Below, in pieces: positions 5,990-13,941 of a stretch of DNA of 21,801 nt. The position numbers and the translations under genes are program-made. The stretch's first letter is position 1. The number at the start of each line of letters is the position of its first letter. Origin of the DNA: a virus; IMG/VR virus record IMGVR_UViG_3300008217_003407, positions 1-21,801 of that record, one strand, 5' to 3'. The notes beneath the pieces were generated by a model. That model did not search any database, was not told the origin of the DNA, and worked only from the letters and a program-made list of their open reading frames with translations.

Positions 5990-6178
5990 TTGTTGCAAGC
6001 CGAGAAGGAATACGAGTGCGCGCTGAAGGGCCACATCCCTGAGTATTGGTTGACTCTGACGGCCGGAGATGCCGACACGCAGTTGACGCGCTACGTGTGC
6101 GCCCGCTGCAAGAAGACCGTCTATGTGAGCGCTTCGGGCGTCCATGCCCTGGCAGGAGAGGAGTACGGTGGCAAATAA
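5990..6178 (+). CDS. Small zinc-ribbon-like protein (62 aa)
   Basis: The protein has a C-x4-H pair (CALKGH, residues 10-15) and a CARC knuckle (about residues 37-40), a pattern that can form a single zinc site. Its frame is bounded upstream by a TGA at 5984, so the start must be one of two TTG codons (5990 or 5993); a GGGG stretch 12-15 bases upstream is a weak ribosome site. It sits between portal and a 60-aa gene that overlaps its end. Function unknown; small zinc-ribbon proteins near the portal are common in phages without an assigned role. Confidence 0.55.
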   Translation: MLQAEKEYECALKGHIPEYWLTLTAGDADTQLTRYVCARCKKTVYVSASGVHALAGEEYGGK

Positions 6179-6350
6179 CCGACAGCAAGACCTGGTGAAC
6201 GACCCCGTGGAGATAGCGTTGCAGCGCGTTGAGGACCAGACCGAGGACGTGCTGGAACGCCTTGCTCCCCGAGAATCACGGCTCAGCCCGACAACGCAAT
6301 GGCTCCATCGGATTGGCCTGCGCGTGAAGGACTTAACAGATAATGGCTGA
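6168..6350 (+). CDS. Hypothetical 60-aa protein
   Basis: The GTG at 6168 is preferred to ATG 6144 because the AGGAGAGGAG run (6154-6163) is correctly placed for it; the protein then begins MANNRQQDLVNDPVEIALQR. It is mostly helical and charged (EIALQRVEDQTEDVLERLAP) and ends VKDLTDNG. It overlaps the preceding gene by 11 bases and the following giant gene by 8, so translation is probably coupled. No family recognised. Confidence 0.6.
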   Translation: MANNRQQDLVNDPVEIALQRVEDQTEDVLERLAPRESRLSPTTQWLHRIGLRVKDLTDNG

Positions 6351-9270
6351 GGTGCGCTCCGCCGTAAAACCCCTACCGATCTTCGCAGATGAACCAGAGC
6401 CTACTGAAGGCCCGCTAGGCCCACAGCCTACTAAAGGCCCAGAGCCTACTAAAGGCCCGCCAGAGACTCCTGAAGATGAGCGAGAGCTTACTTCTTGGGA
6501 GATATCGGAGCTAGGACATTTCGAGCGTATAAGACAGGCGATATACGCTCTCGGGTACAGCCCTACTACCCCGTCCTATATTCAACAGGTTCGGACGTAT
6601 GAGGCCAAGACAGCCGGCAAGCTGATTCCCCTTACTGACGACGATATTAGGACGATCATCTCGGACGCGGTTGGTAACGCAATGGCGTTAGGAGAGATAT
6701 CTACAGACGCGGAGACTGTTAACCAAGCCTATTTGTACCTCCTGTACCGCCTATTTGAAAAACCGCGGCAGCCCGCCGGGTTGCTGGCCGGCAAAGACGC
6801 GGCCGAGAAGGCCGGTGTTGGAGACGTGGTTCCACTCTCACGCCTCAGCCAAAACGAAGCCGCCGCTCTGGTCTGGCCAGGACCGTCTGGCAGCAGCCCG
6901 GTTCAACGGGCCCTTGACTCAGGTGTGGTAGTCCGCTGGCCAGAGTTGATTCGGCGCTATCCCGATACCCCGCTCACCATTGATAAAAGCAACCTGGGGC
7001 GCGGTCGTGCGGGACAGGCTTTCTTGGCTGCCCGGGATATGGAACAGGCTCCTATTGCTGACAGAGATTATTCTGCCCCGGACATGCAGGCCTGGCTTGG
7101 TCAGGTGAGTTTTCTGGAAGCTAGAGCAGCCGAAGGAACATACGCTGGGCGGCCTGCCAATTGGCGACAAGTCGTCACAAACGACATTCAAGCCCGCATC
7201 AAAGGCGATGAGGGCGCGATACTTCCAGATATATCTGTCGATAAACAGCCCCCACGGCAGCCCGCGCCCGCAGATACCGAGACGCTGCTTCGTCTCGTGG
7301 GGGACAATCCTAGCAAGAAGAAGTTCAAAGAGGCCTACCGGGTTTTACTCAGCAGGCGGGGGATCAACCCTGACGACGTGGACACCCTTGACGAAGATGC
7401 GCAGAAGATGATGGACCTTTACGGCAGAGCCTTTGGCACTGCGATGGCAGACATTACCGGCCCGGCTGATGAGGCAGGTGCAGCCGCCCACCGCGCTGCC
7501 CTGGATCAGGTTGCGTTGTTCGCGCCCATCCAGGCTTACTCTGCTCTTGGCCGTACCGCTGACCTGCGACGCATAAAGGAGAATACAAAAGCCAAGGAAG
7601 ATGCCCTGGCCGGTCTTGAGAAGGCTTTTGATAATTGGAAGGCAACACTCTCGCCTGGCTTCGGTACGGCTCCTGCCATCCTCGGCCCTAAAGCCAAGGC
7701 CGCTTGGGATAAGGCCCAGGAGGGGTTGAAGGCCTTTATCGTCGAACAGGCGAGGTTTGGGCTCGAGAGATACGACCCTGAATCTGACGATGCGTTCCCC
7801 GAGGTGAACGCGATATTCGCCACTATCTTCAGTGATCCTCGTATGCAAACTGCGTTCTCTGCCCGTGACGCGAATGTGTCCCAGGTCATGATCACCAGCA
7901 TGACCAATGACATTCTGGGCTCCTATTCCACCACGACCGGGATGGACAGGTTCATCAACAATTACATTGCGAACCGCCAACTCGGAGAACCCGACTTCTA
8001 CCTGACTGAGCAGGGCAAGCAGCTTCTTCGCAGCCAAATAGTCCAGTATGTGGAAGCCTGGGACCCCAAGAGCGGCGAGATACCCCTAACAGGCGAGTCT
8101 CTCCTAGAGCAGTTTATCCGCGACCCAGCCTTCGGACAGGCTAGCGCTCGCTTCAAGCTTCGTGGTGAGGCTCAACAATTCGGTGAGTTCGATCTCCGGG
8201 AACGCCTGGAGGCTGGTGCCCTCAAGCTTTCTAGCGAAGACTTCGCTGAGACACTCAACCGCATTCGCGAGTCTGACAACGCAGAGATGGTGCTCCAGGA
8301 CGTGTTCCAGAATCGTCAGCGCTATGAGATGGCCGAGGCCCGCGAGCAGGCCTTCAGAGACCCACAGGGGGTAGTGCAGCAGTACCTTATAGACCAGGGC
8401 GTTCTTACCCCAAGTTCCTCCGCTGAGTTCCGGCTACACGTCACCAACGAACTAATCGTCCCTATGGCTGTGGCCCTACAGACGTTTCTTGCGCGTGATC
8501 CTGACACTGCCGATGTAAATGATTTCGTGGAGCGGGAGTTCCTAGGGCGTCAGCGTGACCACCTAGTGGACCAGGACGTGTTTGAGGGCAAAGTGCGCTC
8601 TTCGGCAGAGAAGCAGCGCCTAGCCGCAATTCCAGGCTCGACGGTTCTTCCATCCACAGTGGAGCGTCGCGATATCCAACCCAGTGTGTTCGACCCGTTC
8701 CTCAAGCCGATTCTTGAAGACCCTCAGCAGGACGCCTTTAGTCGCTTTCTGGAGAAACAACTACCTGGAGAGTTAGACCTCTTCGCTCGTGCTGGAGTTC
8801 CCCGGCCTGACCCGGAGGAGGCGGCGTCTCTTGCCCTCTTCGCCCGTGAGAGCGGGGCTATCGAAAAGGGACTCCTGGCAGGCCAGCGGAAATACGGCGG
8901 CCCAGTCGATGACCAAGGGGTGCCTTGGCCGCCAGAAGGCCCTCCGCTAGAGCCTGCCAAGGGCCCCAGCGTGTCCCGACAAGAGACAGACAGGCGCGCT
9001 TGGGCGGCTGCTATGCGTCCGGCTGAGACTGCGGGCGGCTACTTCGAGCGCCGCTTGCCGATACTGCGGAGCGAGTTCGAGGCGTCCCCTGCTGGCGTTC
9101 TGGCCGGCCGCGAGCGCCGAGAGGGAGCAGAACTAGAGGCCACGGCAGCAACAGCTCGTGCCGAGACAGAAGCCTGGCAGGCGGCCGCAGATATCAGACA
9201 GACAGAGTCAACTCGCCGCCGTAGACTGCGCCGTGGTGGATTCACTCTGTTCCGTAAAGCACGAGCCTAG
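6343..9270 (+). CDS. Giant putative virion protein (975 aa)
   Basis: This is an uninterrupted 975-residue frame, one of two giants in the head region. The N-terminus has a Pro/Gly/Lys repeat (EPTEGP, QPTKGP, EPTKGP; about residues 18-39), the middle is mainly helical, and residues 850-880 are Pro-rich (PPEGPPLEPAKGPS). The last 60 residues form a charged helix (EATAATARAETEAWQAAADI) ending in the basic tail RRLRRGGFTLFRKARA. The tail carries the GxFxLFR motif that recurs in the next two genes. There are no transmembrane segments or catalytic motifs I can identify. Given its size and its neighbours (portal before, scaffold and capsid after), an internal head or ejection protein is the best guess. 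It starts with an 8-base overlap with the preceding gene. Confidence 0.75.
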   Translation: MAEVRSAVKPLPIFADEPEPTEGPLGPQPTKGPEPTKGPPETPEDERELTSWEISELGHFERIRQAIYALGYSPTTPSYIQQVRTYEAKTAGKLIPLTDDDIRTIISDAVGNAMALGEISTDAETVNQAYLYLLYRLFEKPRQPAGLLAGKDAAEKAGVGDVVPLSRLSQNEAAALVWPGPSGSSPVQRALDSGVVVRWPELIRRYPDTPLTIDKSNLGRGRAGQAFLAARDMEQAPIADRDYSAPDMQAWLGQVSFLEARAAEGTYAGRPANWRQVVTNDIQARIKGDEGAILPDISVDKQPPRQPAPADTETLLRLVGDNPSKKKFKEAYRVLLSRRGINPDDVDTLDEDAQKMMDLYGRAFGTAMADITGPADEAGAAAHRAALDQVALFAPIQAYSALGRTADLRRIKENTKAKEDALAGLEKAFDNWKATLSPGFGTAPAILGPKAKAAWDKAQEGLKAFIVEQARFGLERYDPESDDAFPEVNAIFATIFSDPRMQTAFSARDANVSQVMITSMTNDILGSYSTTTGMDRFINNYIANRQLGEPDFYLTEQGKQLLRSQIVQYVEAWDPKSGEIPLTGESLLEQFIRDPAFGQASARFKLRGEAQQFGEFDLRERLEAGALKLSSEDFAETLNRIRESDNAEMVLQDVFQNRQRYEMAEAREQAFRDPQGVVQQYLIDQGVLTPSSSAEFRLHVTNELIVPMAVALQTFLARDPDTADVNDFVEREFLGRQRDHLVDQDVFEGKVRSSAEKQRLAAIPGSTVLPSTVERRDIQPSVFDPFLKPILEDPQQDAFSRFLEKQLPGELDLFARAGVPRPDPEEAASLALFARESGAIEKGLLAGQRKYGGPVDDQGVPWPPEGPPLEPAKGPSVSRQETDRRAWAAAMRPAETAGGYFERRLPILRSEFEASPAGVLAGRERREGAELEATAATARAETEAWQAAADIRQTESTRRRRLRRGGFTLFRKARA
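9233..9265 (+). repeat. LFR-peptide DNA repeat, copy A
   Basis: Encodes RGGFTLFRKAR at the very C-terminus of the 975-aa protein. It matches copy B (9310-9342) at 30 of 33 bases, 77 bases downstream, which is in a different frame and a different gene. Confidence 0.75.
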
Positions 9271-9272
9271 CC

Positions 9273-9782
9273 GTGGCGCATAAGCAGACGGCCGCAGGTA
9301 AAAGACAGAGTGGTGGATTCCCCCTGTTTCGTAAAGCACGAGAGCGGACAGAGAACAGGGGGGCCAGGCGGGCGAACGCGGCAGCCCGCCGCCGCGCCGT
9401 TCCTTCTGTTCGCCCCGCGCCCATGCCACCGCCCAGGGTCCCGCCGCCGGCCTGGGGTACGCCTTTTCCCTTCGGTCGCCCCGTGCCCATGCCACACCCC
9501 TTGCTGCGGCCGCCGTTCGCCCAGGGGCCGCGTACAGGCCCCACCATCACGCACCCGAGTATGGAATACATCCCGCCACCAGGGGTCGCCCAGGATCGCT
9601 ACCTTCGCCCGCTTCGCCCAGAGGTCGCAAACTTCCCCGCAAGCAGAAGGCCGCACGTAAAAGGCAGAGTGGTAGATTCAGCCTGTTTCGTGACGATTGG
9701 CGAGAGGCTGAGTATCGAGGACTCGGCCCAAACGGATAAGTCCAGTTCGCAAGAAGCCTATCCCCTTTATGGAGATATCTGA
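9273..9782 (+). CDS. Pro/Arg-rich 169-aa protein of the LFR-repeat region
   Basis: Starts at GTG 9273, two bases after the previous stop, and ends at TGA 9780-9782 overlapping the next ATG (TGATG), so it fits the coupled operon. Residues 8-23 read AAGKRQSGGFPLFRKA, the shared LFR motif; about residues 38-95 are strongly Pro/Arg-rich and probably disordered (VRPAPMPPPRVPPP). Near the end the DNA carries another repeat copy (9657-9714), but this frame reads it as VVDSACFVTIGERLS. In frame 2 the same DNA gives KQKAARKRQSGRFSLFRDDW, matching the other copies. A frameshift within this gene (mutation or indel) is therefore possible, or the repeat was inserted out of frame. It could be a degraded duplicate of a neighbour's linker. 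Function unknown. Confidence 0.45.
   Translation: MAHKQTAAGKRQSGGFPLFRKARERTENRGARRANAAARRRAVPSVRPAPMPPPRVPPPAWGTPFPFGRPVPMPHPLLRPPFAQGPRTGPTITHPSMEYIPPPGVAQDRYLRPLRPEVANFPASRRPHVKGRVVDSACFVTIGERLSIEDSAQTDKSSSQEAYPLYGDI
9310..9342 (+). repeat. LFR-peptide DNA repeat, copy B
   Basis: Encodes SGGFPLFRKARE near the N-terminus of the Pro/Arg-rich protein. The upstream context (GGCCGCA-GTAAAAG-CAGAGTGGT) also resembles copy C, so the repeat extends left of the core. Confidence 0.75.
9657..9714 (+). repeat. LFR-peptide DNA repeat, copy C (block order X-Y)
   Basis: A 38-base block X (9657-9694) is identical to 10125-10162. The following block Y (9694-9714, 21 bases) is identical to 10107-10127. 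Copy C therefore has X then Y, while copy D has Y then X: a circularly permuted pair. Confidence 0.85.
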
Positions 9783-12700
9783 TGGCTACAGATGAAATCC
9801 GCCGCATAATCGAGGCAGCCAGGCGGCAACGGGAGGCTGCCGGTGGCCCCCCGGTCTCGCCCACTCCCACTCCACGAGCGATAATAGGCCCCGCTCCCTC
9901 ACCCATTGGACCTATTCCCTCACCCACGCCCACGCCCACGCCCACGCCGGTAGCAGCTACGACACTTGACCCAACCACGTGGCGAGACCCCAGCGCACGG
10001 GGGGCACCTTCCCTTCTACAGCAGGCAGGAACATTTGGTGGGCAGTCCCTTGACCTACTAACGGGGACAGGGGAACTCTTTCGGGGCCTTGTCACTTATG
10101 GCGTGCCGATTGGCGAGAGGCTGAGTAAAAGGCAGAGTGGTAGATTCAGCCTGTTTCGTGACCTTGTCACTTATGGGGGGAAGCCTGCGCTCGACTTCAT
10201 CCGCAGGACGCCTTACCTCAATATCCTTGCTCAGGCTGGCCCTAAAGAGGCCCTTGAAGAGAAGCGCGTTCTTGAGGGGTTGGACTTATTTTTCAAACCT
10301 GGCCTTCTCAATCGCGGAGAGATGGGCCGCCGGCTACAGATAATGGGCAAAAGAGGGACTGAAGAAGGTTCTGTCCTGGGCCAGCTCCTAGGTCCAGAGC
10401 TGGCGTTTCCTACTGGCGCTGTGCGTGTCGGAGCAGGCAAGGTGGTCAAGCACATGCCGCTGCTTGCAGCACTGCCGTTCATGATAAGAAACCAGTTCCT
10501 CCGGCCTAAGATTCAGCCTGCCGTTGCCAAAGAGGCAATGGCAGACGCAGTAGCCATTTTGAAGCAAGTGAAGCCTGAACAGGAGGCATTGACCAAGGCG
10601 CTGAAAACAGGGGGCGAAGTCAAGGTTGGTCTCCGTGCGCTGGAAGAGGAGAAGTTGCTTGGGCAAGGGCTTTCGCCCCTCGAGGCGTTCGAGGGGTCCC
10701 TTAAGGTCCTTGGAGGCAAAGCTGATCGGGGCATCTCGGAAGCTACTTCCAAGAACATACGCCGGATGGGCGACGAGCGCATCGAGCAACTATTCAATAT
10801 TGTCGATGAGTTCGACTATCGGCCCACCCAGAACCTCAATAACAAAAGGGCGTTCTTTGGCCTCTTTCAGATGGACGAGATACCCACACAGGGACAACTA
10901 CGCAACCTCTCACGCATCTTTGGTGACGACTTTGTTAACGAGGCAACGCGGCTACGGGGTCTCGGCCCAACTGCTTTCGACACCTTCCTGGACGTAGCGG
11001 GTATAAACCGTGCCATGATGACTACCTTAGATATCAGCGCCAGCGTGCGGCAGGCCGGACCACTTGGCATTGGGAATCTCAAGGCGTGGACAAACGCTAC
11101 TGGTGCGGGCATTAAGGCTGTGTTCAACCCCAAGTACGAACGAGCCATTGTGGACTCCATGCTGGACGATGTGCGTTTTGATGATGTGACTAAGGTGATG
11201 GGCGTGGACCTTACCATATTTGGACGAACAGCCACCACGATGGAGGAGTTGGCCGGGTCTCGTTTCGCAGACCTTTTCCCGTTTGTCAGAGGTTCTAAGC
11301 GCGGCCACGTCGTGCTCCTGAATAAGCTGCGTTGGGACGTGGCTAGAAAGTGGCGCGACGAGCTTATTGCCTCCGGGTATAGCATGAAGAGCGACGCTCA
11401 CATATTCCGCAACGCAGGGAAGACCATTAACATCCTCACCGGCCGAGGCCCTGCCCCAGGTGGTAACGCGAGTTTGTCGGCTTTGCTCAACGCCTCTGTC
11501 TTCTCATATCGCTTACAAACAGCCCGCATCCTTACCCCGGCCCTTCTGGCCCTGCCTGGTGTTCGGATGCGCGTCGCCAACTCTATGGTTCGCTGGACCG
11601 CCCTCGGGCTGACCTCCTTGGCCCTTGCTGATTTAATGTTCGATGAGGTATCTGTAAACTGGAAACACCCATTGTCCTCTAACTGGGGCAAGATACAGAT
11701 AGGCCCCCTCAAAATCGACCCCTGGGTAGGATTCCAGCAGTACGCTTCCCTCGCCTTTCGCTTAATGCAGGGCGCGGTAAGGACCGAGAAGGGTGTACGC
11801 CTGGAACGCGGCCGCCTCCAAGACCGGATGTCTCTCTTAGCAAACTTCGCCTTATACAAAGTATCACCGACGACAGGTTTAGCTCTAATGCTTGGACGCG
11901 GCGGGGAGTCTGTCTTCGGCGAGAAGGTGACCCCGAGTGAGGCTGCGCGGATGAACCTCACACCCCTGAACCTTCAGGCGCTACACGACGCATTTGTGGA
12001 CGCCGCGAGGTACTACGGTTCTGTAGATGCTGGCCTCTTTGCCGGCGCGAGCGCTCTCGTGTTGGAGACCGGCGGAGTTACTGCTAACAGCTACACTGCC
12101 TACAGCGCGGCTCTCGACCGAGCCGCGTTCGAGACCGCCGGAGTCAGAGACTACAACGATATTACTGACTTTCAGGTGCAGCAGAAGGTCAAGGAGCACC
12201 CTCTTGTGCTAGGGCTTCTCCGGGAGCGCGATGAGAAGCTGGTTGAGCACGGTTCCAGCCCAGGCGATCCTGTGGACATTCGTGTGCGGGACCATTGGAA
12301 CGACTACGAAGCCTCGAAGCTTCTCATCGAGATGCAGTTTGCCCAGGTGCTCGAAAAGGGCATAACGGGCGAGACCCTGTTACAGAAGGTGAAAGAGTTC
12401 AAGCGTGATAGCGCGGCTCAGTTCGACCTGAGCTTCAGCAAGGACGAACGAGACTATATGAAGGAACGGCGCTCACTCAGCCTCCTCAACCGCTACCGCG
12501 ACGAGTATTGGGCTATTGAGCCTGAGATTTACTATGTGCGGGGGCAGGAGCTAGAGAACCACAATGTCAAGGACGAGGAGCGCCAAAAGGTCTTGCGCCG
12601 TGCCGAGGACGCCGGGTTGAATCCTATTGATATCACCACTCGTGGCCCTAAAGACTTCACCTACGATATTGTGAAAGACGCCATCTTGGAATACGACGCT

Positions 12701-12943
12701 GATATGATAACTCTGCGGCCGCACTTTGATGTGCCGAACCGAGTAATCCAAGACGCAGACCTCCTTGACCTCTACTACGCTGGGGCTGAAGCGATAGACT
12801 TGGAACAGCAGGGAGACCCCAGGGCGGACGACTTGAGGCTCGCAAAGAAAATCATAGCCGACATACGGCTGCAGATAAGGCTGAACTCTCCAGTTATTTT
12901 CGACGCCGGTGTGAAGTATGGAAAATGGTCCCCCAGACGGTAG
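9782..12943 (+). CDS. Giant virion protein, candidate DNA-ejection protein (1053 aa)
   Basis: After a disordered N-terminus with a Thr-Pro run (PTPTPTPTP), residues 98-132 contain a tandem duplication (LFRGLVTYG ... KRQSGRFS-LFRDLVTYG). Around residues 550-655 it carries a pattern I associate with large multi-domain phage proteins: ILTGRGPAPG, then ALLNASVFSYRLQTARILTP, a hydrophobic helix (about residues 601-620, MVRWTALGLTSLALADLMF), then SSNWGKIQIGPLKIDPWVGF, the 'SS-x-x-GKI-x-x-G-x-x-x-(I)D-x-W-x-GFQQ' signature. The rest is helical. Such proteins are thought to be packaged and ejected with the DNA, interacting with the host membrane. GGAG at 9771-9774 is a good ribosome site, and the ATG overlaps the previous stop. 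The family assignment is from memory and the function is inferred. Confidence 0.75.
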   Translation: MATDEIRRIIEAARRQREAAGGPPVSPTPTPRAIIGPAPSPIGPIPSPTPTPTPTPVAATTLDPTTWRDPSARGAPSLLQQAGTFGGQSLDLLTGTGELFRGLVTYGVPIGERLSKRQSGRFSLFRDLVTYGGKPALDFIRRTPYLNILAQAGPKEALEEKRVLEGLDLFFKPGLLNRGEMGRRLQIMGKRGTEEGSVLGQLLGPELAFPTGAVRVGAGKVVKHMPLLAALPFMIRNQFLRPKIQPAVAKEAMADAVAILKQVKPEQEALTKALKTGGEVKVGLRALEEEKLLGQGLSPLEAFEGSLKVLGGKADRGISEATSKNIRRMGDERIEQLFNIVDEFDYRPTQNLNNKRAFFGLFQMDEIPTQGQLRNLSRIFGDDFVNEATRLRGLGPTAFDTFLDVAGINRAMMTTLDISASVRQAGPLGIGNLKAWTNATGAGIKAVFNPKYERAIVDSMLDDVRFDDVTKVMGVDLTIFGRTATTMEELAGSRFADLFPFVRGSKRGHVVLLNKLRWDVARKWRDELIASGYSMKSDAHIFRNAGKTINILTGRGPAPGGNASLSALLNASVFSYRLQTARILTPALLALPGVRMRVANSMVRWTALGLTSLALADLMFDEVSVNWKHPLSSNWGKIQIGPLKIDPWVGFQQYASLAFRLMQGAVRTEKGVRLERGRLQDRMSLLANFALYKVSPTTGLALMLGRGGESVFGEKVTPSEAARMNLTPLNLQALHDAFVDAARYYGSVDAGLFAGASALVLETGGVTANSYTAYSAALDRAAFETAGVRDYNDITDFQVQQKVKEHPLVLGLLRERDEKLVEHGSSPGDPVDIRVRDHWNDYEASKLLIEMQFAQVLEKGITGETLLQKVKEFKRDSAAQFDLSFSKDERDYMKERRSLSLLNRYRDEYWAIEPEIYYVRGQELENHNVKDEERQKVLRRAEDAGLNPIDITTRGPKDFTYDIVKDAILEYDADMITLRPHFDVPNRVIQDADLLDLYYAGAEAIDLEQQGDPRADDLRLAKKIIADIRLQIRLNSPVIFDAGVKYGKWSPRR
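9923..9946 (+). repeat. Hexanucleotide microsatellite (CCCACG)x4
   Basis: Four exact tandem CCCACG units encode part of the Thr-Pro run at the N-terminus of the 1053-aa protein. Slippage by whole units would change linker length by two residues without breaking the frame. Confidence 0.85.
10076..10176 (+). repeat. 75-bp tandem duplication with LFR repeat, copy D
   Basis: Bases 10076-10101 and 10151-10176 match at 23 of 26 positions, 75 bases (25 codons) apart, encoding LFRGLVTYG and LFRDLVTYG. Between them lie block Y (10107-10127) and block X (10125-10162) shared with copy C. The reading frame is kept, so the duplication adds 25 residues to the protein. Confidence 0.8.
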
Positions 12944-13118
12944 CGAGTTGACAAACCAACGTGTCATCTTTAGACTCAGCGAAAAGGAAGCAGACTTGAT
13001 TGCCATTCTGCGGGACGTGCAATTCGGTAAGTTCGAGGTTGTTATGCAGAATGGGCAGCCTGACCGCGTCACTTGGATAAGGGAGTCGATCAAGCTAGGA
13101 AACGGCTCCACGCCTTAA
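12918..13118 (+). CDS. DUF2292/YezD-like small protein
   Basis: 66 aa. The stretch SEKEADLIAILRDVQFGKFE followed by VVMQNGQPDRVTWIRESIKL follows the small DUF2292 (YezD) pattern, in which a helix 'i...l..ir.G.v.i.i.dG.iv.i...e.ik/r' leads into a beta-hairpin. The function of that family is not established. The gene overlaps the end of the 1053-aa gene by 26 bases and is followed by an intrinsic terminator, so it closes the transcript of the giant proteins. The ribosome site is weak (GGTGTGAAG). Confidence 0.65.
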   Translation: MENGPPDGSELTNQRVIFRLSEKEADLIAILRDVQFGKFEVVMQNGQPDRVTWIRESIKLGNGSTP

Positions 13119-13139
13119 CAGTTAAATAGCGACAGCTAT
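13115..13139. repeat. Two small adjacent dyads after the DUF2292-like gene
   Basis: TTAAC-A-GTTAA (13115-13125) includes the stop codon of the gene at 12918-13118. It is followed at once by ATAGC-GACA-GCTAT (13126-13139). Neither has a T-run; they precede the terminator at 13151 and could be a protein-binding or mRNA-processing site. Confidence 0.4.
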
Positions 13140-13150
13140 CCGAGCAACGG

Positions 13151-13183
13151 AGGCGACCTTTAGTAATGAGGGTCGCCTTTTTC
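13151..13183 (+). terminator. Rho-independent terminator before the capsid module
   Basis: AGGCGACC (13151-13158) pairs perfectly with GGTCGCCT (13171-13178) across a 12-base loop and runs into five T (13178-13182). It separates the giant-protein genes from scaffold and capsid. I see no clear promoter between it and the scaffold gene, so it may act as an attenuator. Confidence 0.8.
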
Positions 13184-13206
13184 ATTTTATAAAGGAGGCA
13201 CAGTTG

Positions 13207-13935
13207 ATGCCTGACGAGACCACCCCTTCTGTCGAAGCTCCATCTGGGGCCTTGGCGAGCGGCACCGATGCCGTTTCCGAGGCTCAGAAGAGTATGGATG
13301 GTGAGGGGACATCTGTTCCAGCAGCAGCTACGACATCTGACCCAACCAACCAGCGAGTCCAGGCGATAGAGGGCCAGTTAAGAGGGTTGCAGAGTTCTTG
13401 GGATAAGACGGCCAAGGCACTTGAAGGAATCACGACCCAGCAAGAAAGTCGTGAGACCGAACAGTGGCTTGAGTCTCAACCCGAGGAGACCAGGCCCGTC
13501 TTGCAGTACCTTCATGAGCAGAACCAGAGGCTGAGTCAGCAGATGAGTGAGCTTCGGGACATCGTGCAGACTCAGCAAGGGTCAGCAACGCCGCAGGTGA
13601 GTGACCAAGCCAAGGAATTCGTGCGGGGCTATCAGCTAAACCCTGACGACCCGCGCATCGACTACGCGGCTTACAACCTCGGCACCGACGAAGGGACGCG
13701 AGCGTTCATGGACAGTATCTACGCTGCTAAAGGTTCACCGGCAGCGGCGCAGACTGTTGCTGCCGCAACGGGTACGCCTGAAGCGCCACCGCGCCCACCT
13801 TCACCGAATGATGGGCCGCCCGCACAGGGTGGCCTCGGTACAGAAGACGAAATCATGCAATGGGGCATCCGTACCGGCAACTGGAGGGAGATGAAAGATA
13901 AGTTGCGGGAGATAGGATCGTCCCTAGGGAGTTAA
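13207..13935 (+). CDS. Capsid assembly scaffolding protein (putative)
   Basis: 242 aa, immediately upstream of the capsid gene, the usual place for a scaffold. It is acidic and Gln/Ser/Ala-rich, with a disordered N-terminus (about residues 1-50), a central coiled-coil-like stretch (RVQAIEGQLRGLQSSWDKTA; QYLHEQNQRLSQQMSELRD) and a short charged C-terminal helix (NWREMKDKLREIGSSLGS), the part that binds capsid subunits in known scaffolds. The ATG at 13207 is chosen over TTG 13204 because AAAGGAGG (13191-13198) then has an ideal 8-base spacer. Residues about 40-48 (AAATTSDPT) share near-identical DNA with the linker of the 1053-aa protein. Confidence 0.75.
   Translation: MPDETTPSVEAPSGALASGTDAVSEAQKSMDGEGTSVPAAATTSDPTNQRVQAIEGQLRGLQSSWDKTAKALEGITTQQESRETEQWLESQPEETRPVLQYLHEQNQRLSQQMSELRDIVQTQQGSATPQVSDQAKEFVRGYQLNPDDPRIDYAAYNLGTDEGTRAFMDSIYAAKGSPAAAQTVAAATGTPEAPPRPPSPNDGPPAQGGLGTEDEIMQWGIRTGNWREMKDKLREIGSSLGS
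13323..13348 (+). repeat. Linker-encoding DNA shared with 9952-9977
   Basis: 24 of 26 bases (AGCAGCTACGACA..TGACCCAACCA) match 9952-9977 in the 1053-aa gene, in the same frame, encoding AATTxDPT in both. Both copies lie in low-complexity N-terminal linkers. Confidence 0.6.
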
Positions 13936-13941
13936 ACAACT

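Noticed and set aside
9310-9660. 116-aa plus-strand ORF inside the LFR region
   Set aside because: Low-complexity alternative frame of the Pro/Arg-rich gene; it lacks the coupling to the next gene that the 9273 frame has.
9233-10176. CRISPR-like array
   Set aside because: The repeats lie inside coding frames, are unevenly spaced (77, 347 and about 470 bases) and partly permuted; no spacer structure or cas genes.
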